Shown: piece after piece, positions 30,237-41,829 of the stretch
How positions within the stretch are numbered: the stretch's first letter is position 1
How the letters are laid out: each line of letters opens with the position of its first letter
DNA from: Azospirillum sp. TSA2s
GTDB lineage: Bacteria; Pseudomonadota; Alphaproteobacteria; Azospirillales; Azospirillaceae
DNA length: 64,000 nucleotides
Assembly: GCF_004923315.1 (NCBI RefSeq)
Contig: NZ_CP039650.1
Location: 868,001 to 932,000 of the forward strand
Direction of reading: 5' to 3'
Notes under the pieces: model-generated
The model's input: the letters and a program-made list of their open reading frames with translations, nothing else
The model's database searches: none
Told to the model about the DNA's origin: nothing
Translations under genes and position numbers: made by a program

Positions 30237-30761
30237 ATGAAGACCCGTTTCCTGATTGCCGCGCTGGCCCTGCTGGCCGGCATCCCGGCCCTGACCATCG
30301 GCGTCGCCACCAGCGGCGTGGCCGCCGACAAGCCCGCCGTCACCGCCAACGCCACCGGCACCGTGGGGGGGATCAAGGTCCCCTCCACCAACCACCCGAT
30401 CACGCTGGACGTACCGGCCGAGGCGACCCACCGCGAGATCACCGACGACCAGAAGCGCGTGCGCAACTACGCCGACCAGCCGCCGCTGATCCCGCATGCC
30501 ATCCGCGACTATCAGATCGACCTGAACATCAACAAGTGCCTGACCTGCCATGACCGCCGCAACACGGCCGGCTCGCAGGCGCCGATGCTGTCGGTCACCC
30601 ATTTCCAGGATCGTGACGGCCAGACGCTGGGCACGGTGGCGGCGCGCCGCTACTTCTGCACGCAGTGCCATGTGCCGCAGACCGATGCCCAGCCGATCGT
30701 TCCCAACAGCTTCCAAGACTTCGACTCGGTCCTGGGCCATGCCCAAGGCGGCCAGAAATGA
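30237..30761 (+). CDS. napB: Diheme cytochrome c subunit of periplasmic nitrate reductase
   Basis: NapB passes electrons from NapC to NapA. The 174-residue product has a signal peptide (about 1-30, LIAALALLAGIPAL core) and two heme c motifs, CLTCH and CTQCH, with PPLIPHAIRDYQI before the first, as in known NapB. The start has GAGGAG upstream and lies 14 bases past napA. The stop overlaps the napC start. Confidence 0.97.
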   Translation: MKTRFLIAALALLAGIPALTIGVATSGVAADKPAVTANATGTVGGIKVPSTNHPITLDVPAEATHREITDDQKRVRNYADQPPLIPHAIRDYQIDLNINKCLTCHDRRNTAGSQAPMLSVTHFQDRDGQTLGTVAARRYFCTQCHVPQTDAQPIVPNSFQDFDSVLGHAQGGQK

Positions 30762-31375
30762 AAATCCGTGACGCAGTGCTGTGCCTGTGGCGGCTGTTCG
30801 CCCGTCCCAGCATCCATTTCAGCCTGGGCTTTCTGACGTTGGGCGGCTTCATCGCCGGCGTCGTCTTCTGGGGCGGCTTCAACACCGCCCTGGAGGCCAC
30901 CAACAAGGAAGCCTTCTGCATCAGCTGCCACGAGATGCGCGACAATCCCTATGAGGAGCTGAAGCAGACCATCCACTTCACCAACCGCTCGGGCGTGCGC
31001 GCCAGCTGCCCGGACTGCCACGTCCCGCACCAGTGGACCGACAAGATCGCCCGCAAGATGCAGGCATCGAAGGAGGTCTGGGGCAAGATCTTCGGCACCA
31101 TCGACACCCGCGAGAAGTTCCTCGACAAGCGCCGCGAACTGGCCGAGCACGAATGGGCGCGGTTGAAGAACAACAACTCGCTGGAATGCCGCAACTGCCA
31201 CAGCGCCGATTCGATGGACATCACCAAGCAGAACCCGCGCGCCGCGAAGATGCACGAGACCTACCTGTTCACCGGCGAGAACACCTGCATCGACTGCCAC
31301 AAGGGCATCGCCCACCGCCTGCCCGACATGCACGGCGTCGAGCCGGGCTGGAGCATGAAGACCAGCCAGAAGTAA
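30758..31375 (+). CDS. napC: Tetraheme cytochrome c NapC (NapC/NirT family quinol dehydrogenase)
   Basis: NapC oxidises membrane quinol and hands electrons to NapB. The 205-residue product has one N-terminal membrane anchor (FSLGFLTLGGFIAGVVFWGG, about 22-41) and four heme motifs: CISCH, CPDCH, CRNCH and CIDCH. It is coupled to napB by an ATGA overlap and is the last gene of napEDABC. The napF, napG and napH genes are not in this cluster. Confidence 0.97.
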   Translation: MKIRDAVLCLWRLFARPSIHFSLGFLTLGGFIAGVVFWGGFNTALEATNKEAFCISCHEMRDNPYEELKQTIHFTNRSGVRASCPDCHVPHQWTDKIARKMQASKEVWGKIFGTIDTREKFLDKRRELAEHEWARLKNNNSLECRNCHSADSMDITKQNPRAAKMHETYLFTGENTCIDCHKGIAHRLPDMHGVEPGWSMKTSQK

Positions 31376-31389
31376 GCGTTTGAGTAAGG

Positions 31390-31430
31390 AAACAGCCCCG
31401 TCTCCGGAAGGAGCGGGGCTGTTTGCGTTT
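31390..31430 (+). terminator. Terminator of napEDABC
   Basis: AAACAGCCCCG (31390-31400) pairs perfectly with CGGGGCTGTTT (31414-31424), followed by GCGTTTC. It lies 15 bases after napC. Confidence 0.85.
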
Positions 31431-31463
31431 CACGGGAAACGTGTCGACTTCGAATGCCCCCAC

Positions 31464-31823
31464 CTACCCCAGCATCGCCACCACCGACAGCGCCAGCAGC
31501 GTCACCAGCACCGCCTCGCCCAAGCCCACCAGTCCGCGCAGTCCCAGCGCGATGGCCCAGGTGGTCAGGTCGCGGCGGTGGCGGACCTCCTTCAGCAGGC
31601 GCTCCTGGATGCCGCCGACGGTGCGGCGGGCCGACAGGCTGGCGATGCCGCCGACCAGCGCCACCACCCCGGTGCCGAGCACGAAGTACAGCGCTCCCTT
31701 CCAGCCGGCAAAATGGTCGGGGTCGTTCAGGTAATGGCCGGCACCGACGATGATCCACACCGCCGCCGGCCAGACGCCGACGATCTCCGGCCCTGGTCCT
31801 TCTCCCTTCGACTCCTCGTCCAT
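31464..31823 (-). CDS. Small membrane protein of unknown function
   Basis: I do not recognise this 119-residue protein. It has an acidic soluble N-terminus (about 1-13) and about three hydrophobic helices: VWPAAVWIIVGAGHYL, ALYFVLGTGVVALVGGIASL, and one ending VLVTLLALSVVAMLG. A basic loop (ERLLKEVRHRRD) lies between helices two and three. It follows the Cys/PAS_5 gene by 12 bases on the same strand and is probably cotranscribed. Both point toward the nap terminator. Confidence 0.6.
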   Translation of the reverse strand: MDEESKGEGPGPEIVGVWPAAVWIIVGAGHYLNDPDHFAGWKGALYFVLGTGVVALVGGIASLSARRTVGGIQERLLKEVRHRRDLTTWAIALGLRGLVGLGEAVLVTLLALSVVAMLG

Positions 31824-31835
31824 TGCCGCCGCTCC

Positions 31836-32663
31836 TTAGCCGCCCGGCACATGACGGTAGGCCAGCACGCGCGTCGCCGGACCACCCTCGACATCGGCCA
31901 GCGGCAGCAGCAGTTCGACGAACTTCGCCCCCGGCAGCATCGGGTCGTCGCGCACCAGCAGGCAGCGCGGCTCGCCGCTCTCCAGGCAGGCGCGCAGGTC
32001 GGACAGCCAGCGCTTCGCCGCCTGCTCCGGATGGCAGTCGGTCACCCGCCGCGTCGTCGGCCGTTCGGACAGCCGGCGTTGCAGGGCGCGGCCGCAGGAC
32101 TTGTAGACAAAATCGCTGCCGTCGGCGGTCGGCTCCATCAGGGCGATGCGCGGCACGCTTTCGCGCACCTGGGCGGTGTCGATCTCCGTCGCCAGCGGCA
32201 TGCGGCGCTTGCGCTTCAGCCGGAGCCAGTGGGTGTAGAGCACCCGCACCTGCGGCGACTGCTCCACGTCGATCGGGTCCGCCCGGCAGGGCGGCGGCGG
32301 CACGTCGAGCACCGGCGTCGCGACCGGCGCGTCGGCGAAGGCGGCGGCGGCCGGCACCGGTTGGGAGACGGGAGGCACCGGCCGCGAGGCCGCGGCGGTG
32401 ACCAGCGTGTGCGCCTGTCCCGCCGGCGTGTGGCCGATCCGTCCGCCATGCTTCTTCAGCATCGGCAGCGGCGCCCAGGCGCTGCAGGTGTGATAGCCCT
32501 TGGTGATGCGGCGGTAGTCCTGGCTGCTGGCGGTGCGGCATTCGCCCTCCACCCCGTGGCGGGCCACGTACACCAGCGTGTTGTCCTCCGACAGCGCGCG
32601 CTCCCCGCCCCACGAGACGCAGGCTGCGCAGGCGCGGCTGTCCTTGGCGAATGCGTGGCTCAT
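31836..32663 (-). CDS. Fusion of a small four-cysteine domain with a PAS_5 domain
   Basis: The 275-residue product has two parts. Residues about 10-75 carry CAACVSWGGERALS, then GECRTASSQDYRR and a fourth cysteine in YHTCSAW. This pattern (CxxC, GEC, C) matches small stand-alone proteins common in Rhodospirillales and may bind metal or iron-sulfur. Residues about 140-275 form a PAS_5 domain starting VRVLYTHWLRLKRKRRMPLA. An Ala/Pro linker joins them. A metal or redox sensor is a reasonable guess but not shown. The frame extends far upstream; the ATG giving MSHAFAKD is chosen because the cysteine domain starts there. Confidence 0.65.
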   Translation of the reverse strand: MSHAFAKDSRACAACVSWGGERALSEDNTLVYVARHGVEGECRTASSQDYRRITKGYHTCSAWAPLPMLKKHGGRIGHTPAGQAHTLVTAAASRPVPPVSQPVPAAAAFADAPVATPVLDVPPPPCRADPIDVEQSPQVRVLYTHWLRLKRKRRMPLATEIDTAQVRESVPRIALMEPTADGSDFVYKSCGRALQRRLSERPTTRRVTDCHPEQAAKRWLSDLRACLESGEPRCLLVRDDPMLPGAKFVELLLPLADVEGGPATRVLAYRHVPGG

Positions 32664-32925
32664 CGGGGCGTATCTCCAAAGGGTATGCGAAACGGGAGAA
32701 TGGGAATTGATGCGTCCCTTTCCCCATCGGTTCAAGGGCCGCATGGGCCGGAACTGTCCTGCCCGAGATTCAGTCATGCGAGGGTGGCATCCATGCCACC
32801 CCTTCCCCCCCGGCCCGGAACCCCCTATAAGGGGGCCTTGCACGACATGCCCATCCCCGCTCTCCGTCTCCGGTCCTCCGGCGCCGGGGGGTTTTCGGCT
32901 GACCACACTTCAGAGAAGCGGACCC

Positions 32926-36174
<3,249 letters not shown>

Positions 36175-36182
36175 GGACGGAC

Positions 36183-36222
36183 GACGGCGCGGCGGACCTC
36201 CTCCGCGCCGTCTTCGTCCTTG
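36183..36222 (+). terminator. Terminator between carB and greA
   Basis: GACGGCGCGG pairs perfectly with CCGCGCCGTC around a ten-base loop, followed by TTCGTCCTTG. The T tract is interrupted, so some read-through into greA is likely. Confidence 0.6.
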
Positions 36223-36270
36223 ATGTCGCTTTGGACAGGTCGAACGACTGCAAGCGGTGATGGACCGAAC

Positions 36271-36744
36271 ATGGAAAAAGTTCCGATGACAGCGGCGGGC
36301 TTCAACCGCCTCCAGGAGGAATTGAAGCACCTTAAGATCACCGAACGCCCGGCGGTCATCAAAGCCATCGCGGAAGCCCGCGAACATGGCGACCTTTCGG
36401 AAAACGCCGAGTATCACGCGGCGCGCGAACGTCAGAGCTTCATTGAAGGCCGCGTGCTGGAGCTTGAGGACAAGATCAGCCGGGCGGAGGTCATCGACCC
36501 GGCCAAGCTGACCGGCAACACCGTGAAGTTCGGTGCGACCGTGACCCTGGCCGACCAGGACACGGACGAGGAGACGACCTATCAGATCGTCGGCCAGGAC
36601 GAGAGCGACATCAAGAACCGCCTTCTGTCGATCCAGGCGCCGCTGGCCCGCGCCCTGATCAACAAGGCCGTCGGCGACAGCGTGGAGGTCTCCACCCCCG
36701 GCGGCTCCAAGCTGTACGAGATCGTTTCGGTCGAGTTCCGTTGA
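36271..36744 (+). CDS. greA: Transcription elongation factor GreA
   Basis: GreA rescues backtracked RNA polymerase by stimulating cleavage of the RNA 3' end. The 157-residue product has the N-terminal coiled coil (MTAAGFNRLQEELKHLK) with the acidic tip AEAREHGDLSENAEYHAARE, and a C-terminal FKBP-like domain (IVGQDESDIKNRLLSIQAPL). These are the full-length, functional features of the family. carB-greA order is common in alphaproteobacteria. The ribosome site is weak. Confidence 0.97.
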   Translation: MEKVPMTAAGFNRLQEELKHLKITERPAVIKAIAEAREHGDLSENAEYHAARERQSFIEGRVLELEDKISRAEVIDPAKLTGNTVKFGATVTLADQDTDEETTYQIVGQDESDIKNRLLSIQAPLARALINKAVGDSVEVSTPGGSKLYEIVSVEFR

Positions 36745-36751
36745 GGTTTTG

Positions 36752-36785
36752 ATCTTCCCTCTCCCGCCCCCGGGAGAGGGAAGAT
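36752..36785. repeat. Palindromic hairpin repeat, copy 2
   Basis: A perfect 15-base inverted repeat (arm ATCTTCCCTCTCCCG) surrounds a CCCC loop. It shares its CCCTCTCCCG core with the hairpin at 6207-6229. It lies between the convergent greA and hydrolase genes and probably ends both transcripts. Confidence 0.7.
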
Positions 36786-36794
36786 AAAGCCCAC

Positions 36795-37724
36795 CTACCC
36801 CCCAAGCTTCTCTTTGAAAAACTCCATCACCCGCCGGATCGCATCCGAGCGGGCGTCTTCGTTGGTGCCGACATGGGCGGTGCCGTCAGGAGCGGTTGCG
36901 AGATCCTGGCGCTTGCGCACCGGGGCGTCCGGCGCATCGAAGCCATGATAGGCGTCGGGGTAGACCACCAGATCGACCTTGTCCTTGACCCCGTCGCGGC
37001 CGGCCAGATCGATGCAGGCCTGCGGCGGCGTCCAGTCGTCCTTGCCGCCGGCCAGCAGCAGAAGCGGACCGTCGGGCTGCCAGTCCTCGTTGCTCAACGG
37101 CGCCTTGCAGCCGGGGTAGAAGGCCACGGCGGCACGGAAGCCGCCCTCCTCCGTCCCGGCCGGCCCATCCTCGCCGGCGCCATAAGCGGCCAGCACGGTG
37201 CTGGCGCCCTGCGACCAGCCGATCAGTCCGATGCGCTCATGATCGACCTCCGGCCGCTTGCGCAGGAAGGCCAGCGCCCCCCAGGCGTCGCGCTTGCGCT
37301 CCATTGTGGCGCGGACGGTGCGATCCTTCAGCGCGGTGGTGCAGACCTCCTCCACATCGCGCGGGCCGAAGCTGTCGACCATCAGCACCTCGAAGCCCTG
37401 TCGCTGCAGGTGGGTGGCCCACCAGACATGGCGCGGCGACACCCGGCCGTTGCGGGCATAGAGACCGCCGCAGCCATGCAGCATGACCACCGCCGGATGC
37501 GGACCGTTGCCGGCGGGGCGCAGCAGCCGGCCGCTCAGCATCGTCGGCGCCCCGCCGGTCAGATCCCCGTCGGTGGAGGGAAAGCGCACGATCTCCTCGG
37601 CATGGACGCCGACGGCGGCCTGCGCCGGCCCCGCCAGCACCAATTGCCCAAGAACCATCACCCCGACACCGGCACACAGCGCCGCGCCCAACACAGCCGC
37701 GCGACCGCGGGCGGAAGCCTTCAT
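36795..37724 (-). CDS. Exported dienelactone-hydrolase-family alpha/beta hydrolase
   Basis: The 309-residue product has a signal peptide (about 1-37, ending AGPAQA) and an alpha/beta-hydrolase fold. HPAVVMLHGCGGLYARNGRV holds the oxyanion region, GLIGWSQGAS the nucleophile serine (about 170), and VVYPDAYHGFD the catalytic histidine. The acid is probably in LLLAGGKDDWTPP. Periplasmic members of this family hydrolyse esters or lactones; no aromatic-degradation genes are nearby, so the substrate is unknown. The frame stays open for 74 codons upstream, but those residues look non-coding and the signal peptide fixes the start. Confidence 0.85.
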   Translation of the reverse strand: MKASARGRAAVLGAALCAGVGVMVLGQLVLAGPAQAAVGVHAEEIVRFPSTDGDLTGGAPTMLSGRLLRPAGNGPHPAVVMLHGCGGLYARNGRVSPRHVWWATHLQRQGFEVLMVDSFGPRDVEEVCTTALKDRTVRATMERKRDAWGALAFLRKRPEVDHERIGLIGWSQGASTVLAAYGAGEDGPAGTEEGGFRAAVAFYPGCKAPLSNEDWQPDGPLLLLAGGKDDWTPPQACIDLAGRDGVKDKVDLVVYPDAYHGFDAPDAPVRKRQDLATAPDGTAHVGTNEDARSDAIRRVMEFFKEKLGG

Positions 37725-37917
37725 TCTGCAACGTCCCCGACGTCCGGCGCCGGCCACGACGGCGGCGCTCGCGGTTGCAATATTAATCCTCCGCGATGCG
37801 GAAGACCATGGGCGGCCCGCAATTGTCTCCACCACCAGGATCGGTGTCGATGACTCTCCTGCTGGGGCTCTCCTGCGGCGGCTGTCTTGCGGCGACGTTT
37901 GCGCTAGGGTGCGGGAC

Positions 37918-39219
37918 ATGACCGAATCCGAATCCCGCTCCCCCACCCCGCCCTTCGGCGCCTTCTGCCTCTATTGGCTGCGGCTTGGGCTGACCAGCTT
38001 CGGCGGGCCGGCCGGGCAGATCGCGATGATGCAGGGCGAACTGGTCGACCGCCGCCGCTGGATCGACCAGACGCGGTTCCTGCACGCGCTGAACTTCTGC
38101 ATGCTGCTGCCGGGACCGGAGGCGCAGCAGCTCGCCACCTACATCGGCTGGCGGATGTATGGCGTGCGCGGCGGGTTGGTGGCGGGCGGGCTGTTCGTGC
38201 TGCCGGGAGCGCTGGTCCTGCTCGCCCTGTCCTGGATCGCCGCCGCCCATGGCGACGCCGGACCGGTCGCTGCGCTGTTCGACGGCATCAAACCGGCGGT
38301 GGTGGCGATCATCGCCGCCGCGGTCTGGCGGATGGGCCGCCGCACGCTGAAGGGGCCGGCGGCCGTCGCCATGGCCGGCGCCGCCTTCCTGGCGCTGTTC
38401 GCGCTGCACCTGCCCTTCCCGCTGGTCATCGGCGCGGCGGCGGTGGTCGGCGGCGTGGCGGCACGCATGGGCCGCCATTGGTTCGCACACCCGCATCCGC
38501 TGGCCGACGGCGATGCCGGCCCGGTGGAGCCGGCGCCGGGACGCGGCCGGCTGGCGGCCCTTGCGGGCCTGTTCGTGCTGCTGTGGCTGGTTCCGGTCGG
38601 GGCAATCCTGCTGGCCTTCGGGAGCGATCCCTGGCGCGGCATCGCGGCGCTGTTCACCAAGGCCGCCCTCGTCACCTTCGGCGGCGCCTATGCCGTGCTG
38701 CCCTACATCGCCGGGCAGGCGGTGGATGCCTATGGCTGGCTGAGCCCGCGCGAGATGGTCGACGGCTTGGCATTGGCCGAGACGACTCCGGGGCCGCTGA
38801 TCCTGGTGACGCAATATGTCGGCTTCTTCGCCGGCTGGAACCGGCCGGGCGCGCTGTCGCCGGCGCTGGCGGGAGCGCTGGGGGCGGCGCTGACGACCTA
38901 CGTCACCTTCCTGCCCTGCTTCCTGTTCATCTTCGCCGGCGCACCCTATGTGGAGCGGCTGATCCACAACCGTCTGGCCACGGGGGCGCTGGCCGCCATC
39001 GCCGCGGCGGTGGTGGGGGTGATCCTGAACCTGGGCGTCTATCTGGGGGTGGCTGTGCTGCTGCCGGACGGCCAGACGGCCGGGCACATGATCTGGACCT
39101 GGGCGATCATGCTGGCCGCGCTCTATGCGCTGACCCGCCGCGACATGGCGATTCACTGGGTGGTGCTGGGGGGAGCGGCGGCGGGCCTGCTCCAGGCGCT
39201 CGCCGCATCTTCCCTATAA
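37918..39219 (+). CDS. chrA: Chromate transporter, two-domain CHR family
   Basis: ChrA-type carriers export chromate; some members may carry other oxyanions. The 433-residue product holds two CHR domains, each with about five to six membrane helices. The first has LRLGLTSFGGPAGQIAMMQ and MLLPGPEAQQLATYIGW. The second, inverted, has FTKAALVTFGGAYAVLPYIA and LAETTPGPLILVTQYVGFFA. No chrB regulator or chromate reductase is adjacent. The start follows AGGGTGCGGGAC. Confidence 0.9.
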   Translation: MTESESRSPTPPFGAFCLYWLRLGLTSFGGPAGQIAMMQGELVDRRRWIDQTRFLHALNFCMLLPGPEAQQLATYIGWRMYGVRGGLVAGGLFVLPGALVLLALSWIAAAHGDAGPVAALFDGIKPAVVAIIAAAVWRMGRRTLKGPAAVAMAGAAFLALFALHLPFPLVIGAAAVVGGVAARMGRHWFAHPHPLADGDAGPVEPAPGRGRLAALAGLFVLLWLVPVGAILLAFGSDPWRGIAALFTKAALVTFGGAYAVLPYIAGQAVDAYGWLSPREMVDGLALAETTPGPLILVTQYVGFFAGWNRPGALSPALAGALGAALTTYVTFLPCFLFIFAGAPYVERLIHNRLATGALAAIAAAVVGVILNLGVYLGVAVLLPDGQTAGHMIWTWAIMLAALYALTRRDMAIHWVVLGGAAAGLLQALAASSL

Positions 39220-39238
39220 AACGAGCCCCTGACCCCGC

Positions 39239-39805
39239 TCAGCGCCGGGTGGCGCGGGCGGGCGTCTCGGCCTCGTCCTCGACGAAATCCTCGTCCTCGT
39301 CGTCCTCGGTCCCTTCCGGGATGTCGGGCGAATCGACGTCGATGGGAACGCCGGGGGTGTGCTTGCTGGTGCGGATCGACAGGGCCGACTTCACATGGGC
39401 GACGTTGGGGGCCGCCGTCAGCTTGGTCGTCAGGAAGCGCTGGTAGTCGTCCCAGTCCTCCGCCACGATCTTCAGGACGAAATCATATTCGCCGGCCAGC
39501 ATGTTGCACTCACGAACAAGCGGCCAGCTGTTGACGAGCTCCTCGAATTTCTTTAGGTCCGCTTCGGCCTGGCTGCTGAGGCCGACCTGGGCGAACACCG
39601 TGACGCCGAATCCCAGTGCATCGGGGTTGACGTCGGCGTGGTAGCCACGGATGAATCCCGCCTCCTCCAGCGCGCGGACGCGGCGCAGGCAGGGCGGAGC
39701 GGAGATGCCGGCACGTCGGGCAAGCTCCACATTGGTCATCCGGCCGTCGTTCTGCAGATCGCGCAGAATCCGACGGTCAATTCGGTCGAGTTTGACCCGC
39801 CGCAT
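39239..39805 (-). CDS. Lrp/AsnC-family transcriptional regulator with acidic tail
   Basis: The 188-residue product has an AsnC helix-turn-helix (DRIDRRILRDLQNDGRMTNV, then RRAGISAPPCLRRVRALEEA) and a RAM ligand-binding domain (about 70-145, FAQVGLSS, MLAGEYDFVLKIVAED). Such proteins form octamers and respond to amino acids. The last 40 residues form an unusual Asp/Glu-rich tail not typical of Lrp. It is convergent with the chromate transporter and divergent from the ELM1-like gene. Its target is unknown. Confidence 0.93.
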   Translation of the reverse strand: MRRVKLDRIDRRILRDLQNDGRMTNVELARRAGISAPPCLRRVRALEEAGFIRGYHADVNPDALGFGVTVFAQVGLSSQAEADLKKFEELVNSWPLVRECNMLAGEYDFVLKIVAEDWDDYQRFLTTKLTAAPNVAHVKSALSIRTSKHTPGVPIDVDSPDIPEGTEDDEDEDFVEDEAETPARATRR

Positions 39806-39958
39806 GGTTTTACTCGGTCGCTCCGGGGGTGATTTGGAGAAAGGATATTACACGGGCATGGTGTCTACGCCAAGACGGAAACCCCCGCAAGGGCGAGCAA
39901 CCCGGATAACGGTCTTTTCGCCGCAATCCCCTTCGCAGCCACAACGATCCGAGTTCTC

Positions 39959-40933
39959 ATGCAACCTTTGACCTGCTGGGTGGTGTCGGACGGCAAGGCC
40001 GGCATGGAAAACCAGTGCATCGGCCTGGCGGAGTCGCTTGGCCTGACGCCGGTCGTCAAGCGCGTCCACCTGCGCACGCCCTGGCGCCAGCTGACCCCCT
40101 ACTGGCGCATCGGCAACCGTTTCGCCGCCGGTCCGAAGGGCGATTCGGTGGAACCGCCCTGGCCCGACCTGCTGATCGGCACCGGGAGGCAGTCCATCGC
40201 CGTCTCGCTGGCGGTGCGCCGCCAGTCGGGCGGCCGGACCTTCACCGTCCAGATCCAGGATCCGGTGATGAACCCGCGCCAGTTCGACCTTGTCGTCGTG
40301 CCGCGTCACGACAAGCTGCGCGGCGACAATGTGCTGGTGACCCGCGGCGCCCTGCACCGGGTGACGCCCGCCATCCTGGCCGACGCGGCAGAGCGATTCG
40401 CACCAAAGCTGGCCCATCTGCCGCACCCGCGCATCGCCGTGCTGATCGGCGGCGACAACGGCGTCTACCGCCTGACGCCCACCATCATGGGCGACGTGGC
40501 CGAGAGGCTGGCCAACCTGACGCGCACCCACGGCGCCGGGCTGATGGTCACCCCGTCGCGCCGCACCGGCGCCGACAACGAGGCGATCCTGCGCGCCCGC
40601 CTGTCCGGCCTCCCGGCGGAGGTGTGGGACGGCACCGGCGAGAACCCTTACTTCGCCTATCTCGGTTTGGCGGATGCGGTGGTGGTGACCTGCGACAGCG
40701 TGTCGATGACGTCGGAGGCCTGCTCCACCGGCAAACCGGTCTACGTGATCGAGCTGGAGGGCGGATCGCCCAAGTTCCGCGCCTTCCATGACGGGCTGTA
40801 CCAGGACGGCATCACCCGGCCCTTCGACGGCTCGCTGGACCAGTGGAGCTACCCGCCGCTGAACGAGACGGAGGTGGTGGCCGACGAGGTGCGCCGCCGC
40901 TTGTCCGCCCACCGCAAGCGGTTCGGTCTGTAA
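39959..40933 (+). CDS. ELM1-family (mitochondrial-fission ELM1-like, DUF1022) protein
   Basis: The 324-residue product matches the bacterial relatives of plant ELM1: CWVVSDGKAGMENQCIGLAE at the N-terminus, PDLLIGTGRQSIAVSLAVRR, IQDPVMNPRQFDLVVVPRHD, LIGGDNGVYRLTP and TCDSVSMTSEACSTGKPVYV. The two Rossmann-like halves resemble GT-B glycosyltransferases. In alphaproteobacteria the gene often sits among envelope genes, but its reaction is not known to me. The two 2OG oxygenase genes follow on the same strand after 161 and 78 bases, so a loose functional cluster is possible. Confidence 0.88.
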   Translation: MQPLTCWVVSDGKAGMENQCIGLAESLGLTPVVKRVHLRTPWRQLTPYWRIGNRFAAGPKGDSVEPPWPDLLIGTGRQSIAVSLAVRRQSGGRTFTVQIQDPVMNPRQFDLVVVPRHDKLRGDNVLVTRGALHRVTPAILADAAERFAPKLAHLPHPRIAVLIGGDNGVYRLTPTIMGDVAERLANLTRTHGAGLMVTPSRRTGADNEAILRARLSGLPAEVWDGTGENPYFAYLGLADAVVVTCDSVSMTSEACSTGKPVYVIELEGGSPKFRAFHDGLYQDGITRPFDGSLDQWSYPPLNETEVVADEVRRRLSAHRKRFGL

Positions 40934-41094
40934 CGACAAGCCGGCGGGGTGCGGCGCGACCAATGCGCGCACCCCGCTGGTAAGACCGGTTTGGGTGCGG
41001 AGTTCCGCCGTGGGTCATGCCATAAGCGCTGGCGAACCGACCGTCTCCGAAAAGCGCGGTCCGGGGCCGTCCTTCCATCCGGAACTTCGCCGCC

Positions 41095-41751
41095 ATGACC
41101 ACCCCCGACGCCGTTTCCGCCTCCTTCCTGCGTTGCCTGGAAAACAGCCGGCCGTTCGACCAGCCGTACAATCACTGGCTGCTGGCCGAGGCGTTGCCGG
41201 AGGAGTCCGCCGACGCCATCGCCGACCTGCCCTGGGGTCCGCCCCCGGTGTCCGACACCTATGGCAAGCGCGAGACCAACAATGCGTCGCGCACCTATTT
41301 CGGTGAGGAAAACCGCGCCAAATATGCCGTGTGCGAGACGGTGGCCCAGGCCTTCCAGAGCCGTCCGGTGGTGGACGCCATCCAGAAGACCTGCAACGTC
41401 GACCTGACCGGCACCAGCCTGCGCATCGAATATTGCCAGGATACCGACGGCTTCTGGCTGGAGCCGCACACCGACATCGGCGTCAAGAAATACACGATGC
41501 TGATCTATCTCTCGAAGGGGCCGAACTGCTCGCATTGGGGTACCGACGTGCTGGACGAGAGCCGGACGGTCGTCGCCCGCGCGCCCTACGCCTTCAACGA
41601 GGGGCTGATCTTCATCCCCGGAAGCAATACTTGGCATGGGTTCGAGAAACGTCCGATCGACGGTGTGCGCAAATCGATCATCGTCAACTATGTCGGCCCC
41701 GAATGGCGGGCACGGCAAGAATTGTGCTTCCCTGACAAACCTGTTGCATAA
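41095..41751 (+). CDS. 2-oxoglutarate/Fe(II)-dependent oxygenase, first of two
   Basis: The 218-residue product has the double-stranded beta-helix iron site: His125 and Asp127 in EPHTDIG, His181 in NTWHGFE, and Arg192 in VRKSIIVNY for 2-oxoglutarate. Enzymes of this fold hydroxylate proteins, lipids, sugars or small metabolites. The nearest resemblance is to oxygenases found in polysaccharide and surface-modification clusters, but I cannot name a substrate. The neighbour downstream is a second, diverged member of the same fold. Confidence 0.8.
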   Translation: MTTPDAVSASFLRCLENSRPFDQPYNHWLLAEALPEESADAIADLPWGPPPVSDTYGKRETNNASRTYFGEENRAKYAVCETVAQAFQSRPVVDAIQKTCNVDLTGTSLRIEYCQDTDGFWLEPHTDIGVKKYTMLIYLSKGPNCSHWGTDVLDESRTVVARAPYAFNEGLIFIPGSNTWHGFEKRPIDGVRKSIIVNYVGPEWRARQELCFPDKPVA

Positions 41752-41829
41752 AACTTCCGTCGTGGTTAAGTGACGCCGGTTTTGGGGGGCAAAGCCATCG
41801 TCGGCACGCTCTTTGGGAGTTCCGTACCC

